The position numbers and the translations under genes were made by a program. Positions 8,315-17,365 of a DNA stretch of 37,395 nucleotides are shown here, piece after piece; position 1 is the first letter of the stretch; each line of letters opens with the position of its first letter. This DNA comes from Ignavibacteriae bacterium HGW-Ignavibacteriae-1. Its GTDB lineage: Bacteria; Bacteroidota; Ignavibacteria; Kapaibacteriales; UBA2268. The stretch is from contig PGYU01000025.1 of NCBI GenBank assembly GCA_002839825.1, positions 1 to 37,395 on the forward strand, given 5' to 3'. A model generated the notes under the pieces. It was not told the DNA's origin and searched no databases. It saw only the letters and a list, made by a program, of their open reading frames with translations.

Positions 8315-11300
8315 GATTTGTTCCCATTTTTGGCAGCCTCCATTATTTGTGCAGTTCGCTCTGCTTGCAAAGTAAATGCTTCCAATCTCGCTTCAATAAC
8401 TTGAGGAAAGACGTTTCCGTCCACCTCTATTGTCAAAAATGGAATTGACATTTTCCCATTAAATAGCGCTGACAACTTGAAGTTCGGCTCTACTTCTTGC
8501 CGAACGGCAATTTTTCTTTCTACGGTCATTTCGGGAATTGAAACTGCTTCAGTAAATCGGGTCGGCATACATCCGAAAGGACCAAGATTAATTATGCCGC
8601 AGTATTTTTCTAATGTTTCGTACATCGAAATGCCCAAAGTCAATCCCGGCTCACCTTTGAAATCCAAAGGGATGATATGCTTGCTATGCTCGAGCAGAGG
8701 CTTAATATCAGTTAACGAATATTTGTAATAGCCCGATTTAGACAATGCTTTTTTGATTTTTTTCTCAGCTGAACGCATGAAATAATGCCGAATCTCACGC
8801 TCTAACTTTTTCCGTATAGAGTTTTCCGGTTCGAGCAATCCGATTTTCAGCAAATAGTCAACATAGTAAATCCATTCGCTGATGTAGCCGATTTTGAGAA
8901 CAAATCCCTTTTTTGCAAAAATTTCATTCAAATATTTATGCGAAAATAAGTCGCGTCGAACGTAGATTTCTCCAAGTAATGCGACGTAGCGTGCTTTTTC
9001 AATCGGTGTCTCAATCGCCACTTTTTCGTGAATCGCTTCGGCAAAATTCTCCAACAATTTGTAAATATTATCGGGATCTCGTTCAAATCCTTCGCTGATC
9101 ATTTTAAATTCACTATCAAAAACTTTTACTCCGAGAGCGGGATTTTTCGCATATGCCATAATTGCAGAGCGAACATCATCCAACACATCGCCAATCATAA
9201 TTGCTTGGATGGCTCTCATTGCAAATTTTGAACCGAAACCTGCGAATCCGTCTTCATTCATCAAAGTGATTTGTGTAACGTTTCGCCATTTTTTTGATTT
9301 AATCAACTGTCTCAAAAATACAGGATATTGTCCTAATCGGCAATTTCCCGCACCTTCTACCGTAAAAAATGCGACATATTCTTCCTTCTTTTGGTTCTCG
9401 ATGTAATCTGAGAGCGAACCTGCCAGAATAATCAATGGCAAACATTCTTTTCCGCTTGAAACAGCTTTGCCATACTTGATTATATCAGGATTTGAAGGGG
9501 GCAAAGCATGCGCATTGAAACCCAAACTTCGGAATGCAGCAGCAAACACCTCAGAATTCAAGTCGCCCATCGAAGGAATCAGGATTTTCACTCGTGGGTC
9601 GTTCATTGGTATTCGTTCGCCATCAGAAGTGATATAATAATTCCCATCTTTGCCGAATTCTACATCAGCAGACTTGAAGTCACTATTATCGGGGTCGCTG
9701 ATGTTCGATTTCAATTTGATATAATTTTTAATAACGTCAATTGCAGCGTCAATACGGGTGTTAATCCCTGCATCGGCAGTATGACCGTCAAGTTCCAAAG
9801 TCAAAGATGGCTTAGTACCCATGATTTCGCGGAATGAGGACAAAATCATCGAATCAGGTCCGCAGGAAAAATTGGAAATGTATGTGGCAAAAAGCCTGTC
9901 ATCACGCTTGATAAATTTAGCAGATTTGAGGATTTTCTTGCCGCCTTCCCAATACATATTGTCGTCCACTTTGTCATCGTGCAAATCGAAAATATCATTA
10001 GGCAAAACATAAATTCCGCGTGAAGCAAATTTTCGTGGAATGCCTTTATTGGCAATGTCCGTAAAGGCGTTGTACGGGCGACCGACCAAGACAATAGCTA
10101 AGTTGTCGGGCTGGGAATAAATCTCTTCCAAGGCTTCTTTACCCAAATTCAGCAACTCATTTTGGTAACTATTTTGCATTTCGATGGCATCTAAATATGC
10201 TTTTTCGGCTGCTTTGGCACTTACTCCCAAGTCCAAACCGATTTGAACGAAATGCTTTAATTCCTTGAGATAGCCATTCCCAAAATTCAGGTTTGGCGAT
10301 AAGATTCTTTTGTCGGAAATCAAATCCTTGTAAGCTTGTTTCAAATACATTGCCTCGCCGCTTACAAAAACGCAAGTGCAATTGAAATCCAAACGTTGGT
10401 ATTCGCTGTCGTCAACAAGCATTTCAAGAATTGTAGGCACGAAATAAAAGTCAGGGGCTTTGTCAATCAAATTTTTGAACAATCCCAATGAAAGCTGTGC
10501 CGGATAACAAAATGATGTATTTTCTCGCTCAATGCCTTCGCTATCAATCTCATCAGGCATTACAACTTCAAAGCCCAATAAATTGAAAAAATTATAAAAG
10601 AGCGGATACAATGTGAAAGTATGGAATGACGCATTCAGCCCAACGCGCTTAGGATTTTCGCCAAGATTGCGTTCAGGAGCAAAAACATCGAAAGTCAACA
10701 AATGCCGCCTTTTGACATAATCATACTTGTCATAATCGAAGCTCTGTTCGCCCTTGAGATTGTAATACTTATTGCAAGCACCGCCAAATGGGAGCTTTTT
10801 GCCTTCAATTTCGATGATATTGACCGAACATCGTCTGTCGCATTTTTCCTTACCGCCATAACAAATGAATGGCTTGCGGTATGTCACTTCCCTACCCGCA
10901 AGTGTTTGCAAATCAAATTGTCCTTCATCCATCAGACCAAGAGCGAGCCTTTCCCTTACAACAAGAGCTACACCGAAAGCACCCATCAAACCCGGGTCGG
11001 GCGGCACGATAATATCGGCACCTGTCAAAGCAGCCATAGCAATTGGAATCGCCTTATTGTAGCATACGCCGCCTTGCATGAATATTTTTTTGCCGATTGT
11101 GCGGTTTCCCTTGACTCGATTTACATAGTTCAAGCAAATTGAATAGACCAAACCTGCAACAATATCATCTTTGCTGATGCCTTCTTGCAAGGCAGTTTTA
11201 ATATCCGAACTTATGAATGCAGCACATTGGTCGCTGAAATTGGGCGGTTTCATGCCATTCATGGCAATAGATTCGATTTCGGTTACTTTTATGCCCAAAG

Positions 11301-12621
11301 TTTCGTACGCAGATTCCTCAATAAATGAGCCTGTTCCGGCGGAACAAGCCTCGTTCATGGCATAATCTGCCGGGACTTTGTTCACGATGTAAGTGTATTT
11401 TGCATCTTGACCGCCAATTTCGAAGAGAGTATCAACTTCATCGTCGAAAAATACGGCAGCAGTGGCATGAGCTACAATTTCGTTGACGACGCCTTCAGTC
11501 AAAGCATGAATGCCGGAAATTTGTCTGCCCGAGCCGGTTGTACCGATACCGACAATATTTATATCATCGGGTAATTGTTGCATCAATCGAGCGTAACATT
11601 CTCGTGAAGCTGCAATAGGATTGCCATTTGTGTAAAGATACACATCGGCGAGAATTTCGGCTCCGTCTTCGGAAATGACAACCGCTTTGGTAGTCGTGGA
11701 GCCCACATCCAAGCCTAAGATGCAGCGTTGCCCTGAAAATGCTTTGGAGCGTTTCGATGGCTTGAATGTAACTTTATTCGCAAAATTTTCAAGTGCTTGA
11801 TGATAAGAAAATGAGGAGCTTTTTTCGATAATGATATTTTCAAGCGAACTTAAGGGTTTGATGTCTTTTTTAATTCCATAAATTGCTGCTCCAATTGCTT
11901 CAAATGAATTGGCATTTTCCGGGATGAAAATATTCGGATGAGATTCTTTGACAAAATTCATTACAACTGCGTTGCGAGTTACACCGCCAAGAATCAGGAT
12001 TTTACCCTTTGGGACTTTATTCAATAACTCATCAATTTTTTCGGAAATCATATAAGCCAAACCTGCTGCCACTTCGGATTTCGGGGTGCCTTTGTTCAAG
12101 GCATGAGTGCAATCGGATTTGCAAAATACCGAGCAACGCCCCGAAACTTTGTATGGATTTGCATCTTTAGCAATTTCGATTGTTTCTTCGACTGTCAAAT
12201 CCATACGTTTTATTTGTTGGAGGAAGAATTCCCCAGTGCCGGAGGCGCATTGATTTTTCGCTACTACATTATTGATTCTGCATTCGTTATCGAGAGTATA
12301 TGCTAAAAAAGTCTCGCCCCCGAGCGATGCAATTCCTGTAAAAGCGTCATGGTCAGGGATTAATTCAAGGAATGCGGTCTCGGTTGCTTCGGGCTCGGAA
12401 ATGGTTTCTAATGCTACCAATGAACGAAATTTTCGCCCGGTAACAACGATGCTCATATCATTTTGGTAATATTTTTCGAGCAAGTTGGTGAAAATTGCTT
12501 TAGGGTCGCCTTGATGGAATACAGACGAAGATTGCTTAACCTCAAACCCCTTGCCATTATACTCGACAATGGCAACAGATACTGACGATGCTCCAAGGCA
12601 GAATCCTAAACCTTTTTTCAT
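8311..12621 (-). CDS. Giant 2-hydroxyacyl-CoA dehydratase activase-like protein (two BadF/HgdC ATPase domains plus DUF2229 and HgdB-like regions)
   Basis: The 1436-residue protein carries two BadF/BadG/BcrA/BcrD ATPase domains. Domain 1 (about 1-260) has NQCASGTGEFF with Cys125, a GRCSVFCKSDC stretch and ILGGVTRN. Domain 2 (about 290-565) has LGLDVGSTTTKAV, ACSAGTGSF with Cys426, and MQGGVCYNK. In archetypal activases one such Cys per monomer bridges a dimer through a [4Fe-4S] cluster. A Cys-rich region follows (CYGGKEKCDRRC, FGGACNKYY) with a DUF2229-type domain, and the C-terminal half resembles the HgdB/dehydratase-like portion of these long fused proteins. Activases use ATP to send an electron to 2-hydroxyacyl-CoA or benzoyl-CoA-type enzymes; the real substrate of the fused family is not established as far as I know. 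Domain 1 has lost the nucleotide-loop Asp and Lys (see findings). It heads the seven-gene unit. A cytoplasmic, oxygen-sensitive protein is expected. Confidence 0.92.
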   Translation of the reverse strand: MKKGLGFCLGASSVSVAIVEYNGKGFEVKQSSSVFHQGDPKAIFTNLLEKYYQNDMSIVVTGRKFRSLVALETISEPEATETAFLELIPDHDAFTGIASLGGETFLAYTLDNECRINNVVAKNQCASGTGEFFLQQIKRMDLTVEETIEIAKDANPYKVSGRCSVFCKSDCTHALNKGTPKSEVAAGLAYMISEKIDELLNKVPKGKILILGGVTRNAVVMNFVKESHPNIFIPENANSFEAIGAAIYGIKKDIKPLSSLENIIIEKSSSFSYHQALENFANKVTFKPSKRSKAFSGQRCILGLDVGSTTTKAVVISEDGAEILADVYLYTNGNPIAASRECYARLMQQLPDDINIVGIGTTGSGRQISGIHALTEGVVNEIVAHATAAVFFDDEVDTLFEIGGQDAKYTYIVNKVPADYAMNEACSAGTGSFIEESAYETLGIKVTEIESIAMNGMKPPNFSDQCAAFISSDIKTALQEGISKDDIVAGLVYSICLNYVNRVKGNRTIGKKIFMQGGVCYNKAIPIAMAALTGADIIVPPDPGLMGAFGVALVVRERLALGLMDEGQFDLQTLAGREVTYRKPFICYGGKEKCDRRCSVNIIEIEGKKLPFGGACNKYYNLKGEQSFDYDKYDYVKRRHLLTFDVFAPERNLGENPKRVGLNASFHTFTLYPLFYNFFNLLGFEVVMPDEIDSEGIERENTSFCYPAQLSLGLFKNLIDKAPDFYFVPTILEMLVDDSEYQRLDFNCTCVFVSGEAMYLKQAYKDLISDKRILSPNLNFGNGYLKELKHFVQIGLDLGVSAKAAEKAYLDAIEMQNSYQNELLNLGKEALEEIYSQPDNLAIVLVGRPYNAFTDIANKGIPRKFASRGIYVLPNDIFDLHDDKVDDNMYWEGGKKILKSAKFIKRDDRLFATYISNFSCGPDSMILSSFREIMGTKPSLTLELDGHTADAGINTRIDAAIDVIKNYIKLKSNISDPDNSDFKSADVEFGKDGNYYITSDGERIPMNDPRVKILIPSMGDLNSEVFAAAFRSLGFNAHALPPSNPDIIKYGKAVSSGKECLPLIILAGSLSDYIENQKKEEYVAFFTVEGAGNCRLGQYPVFLRQLIKSKKWRNVTQITLMNEDGFAGFGSKFAMRAIQAIMIGDVLDDVRSAIMAYAKNPALGVKVFDSEFKMISEGFERDPDNIYKLLENFAEAIHEKVAIETPIEKARYVALLGEIYVRRDLFSHKYLNEIFAKKGFVLKIGYISEWIYYVDYLLKIGLLEPENSIRKKLEREIRHYFMRSAEKKIKKALSKSGYYKYSLTDIKPLLEHSKHIIPLDFKGEPGLTLGISMYETLEKYCGIINLGPFGCMPTRFTEAVSIPEMTVERKIAVRQEVEPNFKLSALFNGKMSIPFLTIEVDGNVFPQVIEARLEAFTLQAERTAQIMEAAKNGNKS

Positions 12622-12694
12622 AATTTGATTCGAATAGTGTAAATTTCAATAATATAAATTTAAGAAACGAATTGTAAAGAATGAAAAATTTATT

Positions 12695-13423
12695 TTATCT
12701 GACGGTTTCCCATTCCCTTGAAAATGATTTTCCAAACCACCAGACGCTCATAGAATTAATCAGCCAAATCGTAATAGTGCGGATATAGCCGTATTTTCTG
12801 AACCGTCGTGGTGATTCGTGCACACTGATTATCGGGTCGTATTTGATTTTAGCGACTTTTGAAATCCGATGATATAAATCAAAATCTTCACCGGCAATAA
12901 TTTTATCGTTAAAACCACCCACAGCTTCAAAAACTTCCTTTCTTATTATTTGACATTCGCCGCGTCCCATCCCCAAGCCAATTATATTCAAAAACCAAAC
13001 ATAATTGTTGTGAATGGCATAAAAAATCCTATCTTTCAATAATTCTTCTTCGGGAAATGAACTAACTTTGCAAGCCAAAGCACTAAAACGAGCATATTTT
13101 CCACGTTTTTGTGAGAAATCAATAATTGCTGTGAAAAATGATTCGCAATCTACAGGAATTGAATCGCCATTCAAAAACACGAGAATGTCTGAGCTTGCTG
13201 CTTTGGCACCCATATTCCGACCTTCAGCGATAGTTTGCCTTTTTTCGCCGGTATGCACAATAACTTTATCGGCATACTTTTTTGCGATTGCAACAGTTTC
13301 GTCAGTCGAACCGCCGTCGGAGACAATGATTTCAAATCCGAATTTACTCTGAAAATCTTTCAAAATTGTCAAGTGTTTTTCGAGTATTTTCTCTTCCTGC
13401 AATACCGGAATAACCACACTCAT
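12695..13423 (-). CDS. Family 2 glycosyltransferase (GT-A fold)
   Basis: Transfers a sugar from a nucleotide-activated donor, probably at the inner face of the membrane during glycan or glycolipid synthesis. The protein opens with MSVVIPVLQEEKIL, then EIIVSDGGSTDETV (donor-binding strand and Asp) and VFLNGDSIPV (DxD-like metal site), and later AGEDFDLYHRISK (catalytic-base ED motif). Near the C-terminus is a hydrophobic WLINSMSVWWF stretch that may associate with the membrane. I chose the ATG at 13423 because it starts at the conserved beta strand and has AAAAAAGG about 11 nt upstream. An in-frame ATG at 13540 would add 39 hydrophilic residues and cannot be excluded. The acceptor is unknown. 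The family is secure. Confidence 0.88.
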   Translation of the reverse strand: MSVVIPVLQEEKILEKHLTILKDFQSKFGFEIIVSDGGSTDETVAIAKKYADKVIVHTGEKRQTIAEGRNMGAKAASSDILVFLNGDSIPVDCESFFTAIIDFSQKRGKYARFSALACKVSSFPEEELLKDRIFYAIHNNYVWFLNIIGLGMGRGECQIIRKEVFEAVGGFNDKIIAGEDFDLYHRISKVAKIKYDPIISVHESPRRFRKYGYIRTITIWLINSMSVWWFGKSFSREWETVR

Positions 13424-13551
13424 GGTAATTCCGACCTTTTTTACTTCATTATTGTCCACGATTGCTTCAGTAGCTTTGTCATTTATATTTATAATTTTTG
13501 CGTCAGTCAAAGCAAACCCATTTATACATTTTATATTCATTTTATAGAATA

Positions 13552-13559
13552 CAAAGATA
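13552..13559 (-). promoter_or_regulatory. Candidate -7 element upstream of the glycosyltransferase
   Basis: On the minus strand this reads TATCTTTG, a perfect TAnnTTTG element. It lies 11 nt before the in-frame ATG at 13540 and about 128 nt before the preferred start at 13423. No TTG is found at the expected -33 spacing, so the assignment is weak. Confidence 0.2.
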
Positions 13560-13580
13560 CAAAAAAGTATGCTAAAGGGC

Positions 13581-14654
13581 TTAATTTAGCTTCAAAAACG
13601 GATAAAGAAGCATAAATCTTGTACCGTTGCCAAATTCAACTGCCGGAGCAGGGAATTTGATATGATTAAGGGCTTGTTTGAACCAATTCCAGAAAGGCGG
13701 TCCATCAGGCAAAAGTTTGACAAAATCGTAGTCAAGAGCAATGATGTAACGCGGGCTACCTGCTAACCAGGGATTATAATAATTTACATCATCATAATCG
13801 CAACCATATTCAATCGGGACACACAGATTTCGTGCTGAATAGCCCACGCTGAGTTGCAGCCAATCGGGCCAATAATCTTTCATATCTTTTGGCAAAATAT
13901 TTTCGACATTTATTGACATGAAAAGTGCGTGTGAACTGTAATCATCAATAAACATTGATGATGGTTGCCTTTTTCGTTCTCCGTGCCAATCAGCCGGAAC
14001 ATAGATAAATTTGGGAGTAAAATTTTGCATAAACGGCACATAATGTTGCAATAAATGAAATGCGACACCTGCAGAATTGGAGTAAAAATCCGAAGGGCTA
14101 AATCCCCACCCGTCGGCAAAACCATCCATGATTTCTACATAAGCTGTATAAGCAATTCCCATTATGGAACCCCATAAAACTGAAGCATCATAGCTGAATC
14201 CGGACCACAAAAATAATTCCGTATATAGTGATGAAGTGAGATAAGTCCCGTAAAAATGACCGAGTTTATCGCTATAAAGTGCGTAGTTCCCGTCTTCGAT
14301 GAATCTAAATTCTCCGGTTTCAGACCAAATTGTGTTGACTTGAATTATATGTTGAGTGACATAAAAAGCTGTGACAATACCACCGGCAATAGCCGCTCTA
14401 ACAGGTCTGATATTAGTTTCGAGGAATGGCAACTCGCCCGTGAATGTATATCTCGGGTTGTCGGCTATCATAAAATCCTCAATATTGATTCTCGGCAAAT
14501 GAGCGTATGGGTTGCAGGAATCAACTTGCAAAGAGTCATTAATTGATGTTGAAGCAGTAATATCAGTCGAATCAGTTTGGGCGTAAATGCAATTACAACT
14601 AATAAGGAAGATTAGAATTGCCAATAATGTAAAATGAAATCGGATTGTGTTCAT
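13581..14654 (-). CDS. DUF2279 (YfiM-like) envelope protein
   Basis: The 357-residue product begins with an N-terminal signal segment (FHFTLLAILIFLISCNCIYAQ); it could be cleaved after YAQ or lipidated at a Cys in SCNC. The central part matches DUF2279/YfiM-type proteins: YSDKLGHFYGTY, a hydrophobic stretch including YDASVLWGSIMGIAY, and EIMDGFADGWGFSPSDFYSNSAG. The C-terminal part has alternating beta-like segments (LQLSVGYSARN, RYIIALDYDF, FLLYPFLKLN-like end), consistent with an outer-membrane-associated or small barrel region. The function of the family is not established. It is transcribed away from the RodZ-like gene across a 185-nt intergenic region and precedes the glycosyltransferase on the same strand. 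The family call is good; localisation is inferred. Confidence 0.82.
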   Translation of the reverse strand: MNTIRFHFTLLAILIFLISCNCIYAQTDSTDITASTSINDSLQVDSCNPYAHLPRINIEDFMIADNPRYTFTGELPFLETNIRPVRAAIAGGIVTAFYVTQHIIQVNTIWSETGEFRFIEDGNYALYSDKLGHFYGTYLTSSLYTELFLWSGFSYDASVLWGSIMGIAYTAYVEIMDGFADGWGFSPSDFYSNSAGVAFHLLQHYVPFMQNFTPKFIYVPADWHGERKRQPSSMFIDDYSSHALFMSINVENILPKDMKDYWPDWLQLSVGYSARNLCVPIEYGCDYDDVNYYNPWLAGSPRYIIALDYDFVKLLPDGPPFWNWFKQALNHIKFPAPAVEFGNGTRFMLLYPFLKLN

Positions 14655-14839
14655 ATTTTAGTTTTATGGTATGATATTTGATATTTTCATAAAGTATTTT
14701 TATTTATTTACAAATATATGAATTAGAATTGTACTGAATGTGTTAATTTAGCACAAATTATTTTGGAAATTAAATAATTTTTAATATATTGATAAGATGT
14801 TTTATGGTAAATTTTGAGAGTTCTTTAAAAATTGTATAG
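14655..14839. promoter_or_regulatory. Divergent promoter region between DUF2279 gene and rodZ-like gene
   Basis: This very AT-rich 185-nt region separates two divergently transcribed envelope genes and should hold both promoters. On the minus strand TATATTTG at 14711-14718 is a perfect TAnnTTTG element about 56 nt before the DUF2279 ATG, but lacks a matching TTG at -33. On the plus strand I found no equally good element. No tRNA, hairpin terminator or small gene is evident. Confidence 0.4.
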
Positions 14840-15805
14840 ATGAGAAACATAGGCAAGCAAATATCGGATGCGAGACGTAAGCAAAACTTAAGCATCAAAG
14901 ACCTTAGCGAACGAACTAAAATTCGGACTCATATAATTGAAGCCATCGAAGCCGAAAATTATTCCGTCATGCCAGAAGTTTACATGAACTCCTTCCTCAA
15001 AACTCTCGCTACTACTCTCAAAATTGATATATCGAAAGCTGAACTTGTAAAAGAAGCTCAGATTGCACCAAATCAAGAAACAGTAAATGCCAAAACTCCT
15101 GAATTCAAAGAAAGTGCACCCATAGCTGCAAAGCCGAAGCCGCATGTAGCTCCTGAAATCGCAGACTTTGCTGAGATTTTTAAGAAACGAAACATTCAAC
15201 GTCGCGATAAAAAAGTATATTATAATTATGCACTAATTTCGCTATTAGGCATTATTGTTTTAGCTGCTATATATTTTACAATTACTTCTTTATACGGCAA
15301 TGGAGCAAGGCATAATACAGACTTCATACAAAATGCAGATACGGCAGTAGTCACCGGCGAAAAGCCAAGTAGTTTGTTTTCGTACTTCGAAAAATCAGAT
15401 TCATTGGTATTGACTGCAAAAGCAAAAGATTCGGCATGGATAAGGCTGTTAATTGACGGGAAGCAAATTATCGAAATATTGATGCGTCCCGGAAATGAGG
15501 AAACTTGGTCTGCTTCAAAATACTTTGTACTTGACCAGGGTAATGCAGGAGCAATTCAATTTTATAGAAACAACCAATTGTTGCCCGCATTCGGCAAACG
15601 TGGTTCAGTTGTAAAGAATATCAAAATTACTATGACAGAAATTATCAACCCGATGGATTTTAAAGATACAACGTTGACTCGAAAAGCAACGCGTACGAAG
15701 GCTCCGGATACGGTTGAGAAAAAGCCGAAAATTATAGAGGAATCTAAAATTGATTCTGATAAGAATATTTTCAATAGAGAAGAAAGCGACGAATCACAAC
15801 AGTAA
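14840..15805 (+). CDS. RodZ-like helix-turn-helix membrane protein
   Basis: RodZ links the MreB cytoskeleton to the wall elongation machinery. The 321-residue protein shows the standard order: an N-terminal HTH (about 1-65, GKQISDARRKQNLSIKDLSE, then YMNSFLKTLATTL), a Pro/Ala/Lys-rich linker (about 75-115), basic residues before a single membrane helix (about 128-151, YNYALISLLGIIVLAAIYF) and a periplasmic DUF4115-type beta domain (about 185-270, DSAWIRLLIDGKQI to VVKNIKITM). The last 50 residues are charged and probably disordered. The orientation with cytoplasmic HTH fits RodZ. It starts at the ATG at 14840. Its stop directly abuts the convergent kdsD stop with no spacer. MreB genes are not in the window, so RodZ function is by domain architecture. 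Confidence 0.88.
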   Translation: MRNIGKQISDARRKQNLSIKDLSERTKIRTHIIEAIEAENYSVMPEVYMNSFLKTLATTLKIDISKAELVKEAQIAPNQETVNAKTPEFKESAPIAAKPKPHVAPEIADFAEIFKKRNIQRRDKKVYYNYALISLLGIIVLAAIYFTITSLYGNGARHNTDFIQNADTAVVTGEKPSSLFSYFEKSDSLVLTAKAKDSAWIRLLIDGKQIIEILMRPGNEETWSASKYFVLDQGNAGAIQFYRNNQLLPAFGKRGSVVKNIKITMTEIINPMDFKDTTLTRKATRTKAPDTVEKKPKIIEESKIDSDKNIFNREESDESQQ

Positions 15806-16780
15806 TCAGCCTGCACCTTTGATTATATCGTGCAATCTGATTATCCCCACTACTTCGCCCGAAACTGCAACTACAGGCAAAACGTTAATTTCACTATTTC
15901 TATTTTCCATTACAGCTAAAGCTTCATGAAGATAAGCTTCGGGGTTGATGCTGATAGGATTTTTTGTCATTACTGACTCGGTAATGAGCCCCTGAAGATT
16001 TTCATTTTTGTGCAAAATTCTTCTAACGTCGCCATCAGTAATGATTCCGAGCAATTTATTTTCCTCGTCCACAACGCAAACGCACCCAAGTTTTTTATTC
16101 GATATTTCAATCAATGCGTCTCTGAACGATGATTGCGGCTTGATAAAGGGAATATTTTTTTCGGTGTGCATCACATCAGCAACTTTGACAGTGATGTTCT
16201 TTCCGATTTGTCCTAATGGGTGAAGTCTCGAAAAATCCTCTAAACTCGTTTTGCGGCTTTTCATCACAGCCATAGCCAAAGCATCACCAATTACCATTGC
16301 AAGAGTGGAGCTTGAAGTTGGAGCTAAATTAAAAGGGCAGGCTTCTTTTTCGACAGAGCCATCTAACACAATATCCGAAATTCGGGCAAGAAAGGAATTC
16401 GTGTTGCCGACAATGGAGATGATTTTGCATTGGCGCATTTTAAGATATGGCACCAATCTAACGATTTCCTCGGTACTACCGCTCTTTGAAAGCAAAATAG
16501 CTACATCATCCTTTTGGACTAAACCAATGTCGCCGTGAAGTGCTTCAACGGGATGCAAGAATGTAGATGAGACTCCGATGCTGGATAGTGTGGCACCAAT
16601 TTTTCGCGCTATCAGACCGGATTTGCCGACACCTGAGAGTACGACTTTGTGGGAATTTGAAATCAGTTCAACTGCATCTGCGTAATTGTCATCAATTTTT
16701 TCTAATGCATCTTGGAGCGATTTAATCTCTTCACTAAAGATGCGAACAATTTCGGCGGACAATTCTGATTTATTATTCAC
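15806..16780 (-). CDS. kdsD: D-arabinose 5-phosphate isomerase (KdsD/KpsF type)
   Basis: Converts ribulose 5-phosphate to arabinose 5-phosphate, the first dedicated step to KDO of lipopolysaccharide. An N-terminal SIS domain contains SGVGKSGLIARKIGATLSS, LHPVEALHGDIG, LLSKSGSTEE and the family motif EACPFNLAPTSS. Two CBS domains follow, including CVVDEENKLLGIITDGDVRR and VVAVSGEVVGIIRLHDI. I start at the GTG at 16780, one base after the fabA stop: this gives 324 residues, close to the roughly 328 of E. coli KdsD. The ATG further upstream at 16852 would read 71 nt into fabA. The near-abutting arrangement suggests translational coupling with fabA. All key motifs are present, so activity is expected. 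Confidence 0.95.
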   Translation of the reverse strand: MNNKSELSAEIVRIFSEEIKSLQDALEKIDDNYADAVELISNSHKVVLSGVGKSGLIARKIGATLSSIGVSSTFLHPVEALHGDIGLVQKDDVAILLSKSGSTEEIVRLVPYLKMRQCKIISIVGNTNSFLARISDIVLDGSVEKEACPFNLAPTSSSTLAMVIGDALAMAVMKSRKTSLEDFSRLHPLGQIGKNITVKVADVMHTEKNIPFIKPQSSFRDALIEISNKKLGCVCVVDEENKLLGIITDGDVRRILHKNENLQGLITESVMTKNPISINPEAYLHEALAVMENRNSEINVLPVVAVSGEVVGIIRLHDIIKGAG

Positions 16781-16781
16781 C

Positions 16782-17294
16782 TCAAACTTGTTCCTTTTCG
16801 AACAGACCGACTCTGATTGAATCGCAAGTGTAAATTTCTTCGCCGTCAACAATTACTCTGCCGTCGGCTATAACCATAGTAAGTTTCAAATTTATAATTC
16901 TTTTTACATCAATAACGTAGGTTACAAGTTTATTTTCTGGCAAAACTTGACCGAAAAATCGGACAGCATCGCATCCCAAAGCACGTCCTGTGCCTTCGAA
17001 ACCCATATGCGTCAGATAAAAACCTGTCAATTGGAAAAGTGCGTCCAATCCAAGCGAACCCGGCATAACGGCATCATCTTTGAAATGGCAACCGAAAAAC
17101 CACAAATCCTTCTTGATATCAAGCTCGGCAATTAGTTCGCCTTTGCCATATTTGCCGCCGGTATCGGATACGTGTGTGATTCTATCCATCATCAACATAT
17201 TTGGTAATGGTAATTTACCGAAATTCTTACCAAACAGTTCGCCGTTGGCAGATTTGATTAATTCCTCGTAGCTATAAGAGCTCTTATTTGTCAT
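16782..17294 (-). CDS. fabA: FabA-type 3-hydroxyacyl-ACP dehydratase/isomerase
   Basis: FabA dehydrates 3-hydroxydecanoyl-ACP and isomerises trans-2- to cis-3-decenoyl-ACP, starting anaerobic unsaturated fatty acid synthesis. The 170-residue length fits FabA (about 172) rather than FabZ (about 150). The active site reads [29 protein letters not shown], with His70 and Asp84 at the E. coli FabA positions; FabZ has Glu at the second position. [17 protein letters not shown] and a C-terminal VGLFEKE are also FabA-like. It precedes kdsD by one base and follows the EamA gene by 71 nt. A FabB-like synthase, needed for the full pathway, is not in the window. The specificity is predicted from sequence; isomerase activity is not proven by motif alone. 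Confidence 0.9.
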   Translation of the reverse strand: MTNKSSYSYEELIKSANGELFGKNFGKLPLPNMLMMDRITHVSDTGGKYGKGELIAELDIKKDLWFFGCHFKDDAVMPGSLGLDALFQLTGFYLTHMGFEGTGRALGCDAVRFFGQVLPENKLVTYVIDVKRIINLKLTMVIADGRVIVDGEEIYTCDSIRVGLFEKEQV

Positions 17295-17365
17295 AAATTT
17301 CCATTATCACCAAAAAAATGTTTAAGACGCAAATTTGCAAGCATTATTATTAATTTTTAGAACAA

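Noticed and set aside
10702-11142. A 146-codon open frame antisense to the activase
   Set aside because: No start context or domain; fully covered by conserved activase sequence.
13571-13590. GCTAAA/TTTAGC inverted repeat at the end of the DUF2279 gene as a terminator
   Set aside because: The stem is only 6 bp, AT-rich and overlaps the stop codon; the T-run is 4 nt away from the stem. Too weak to call.
17320-17335. GCAAATTTGC palindrome between fabA and the EamA gene as an operator
   Set aside because: A 10-nt AT-rich palindrome is expected by chance and has no recognised regulator match.
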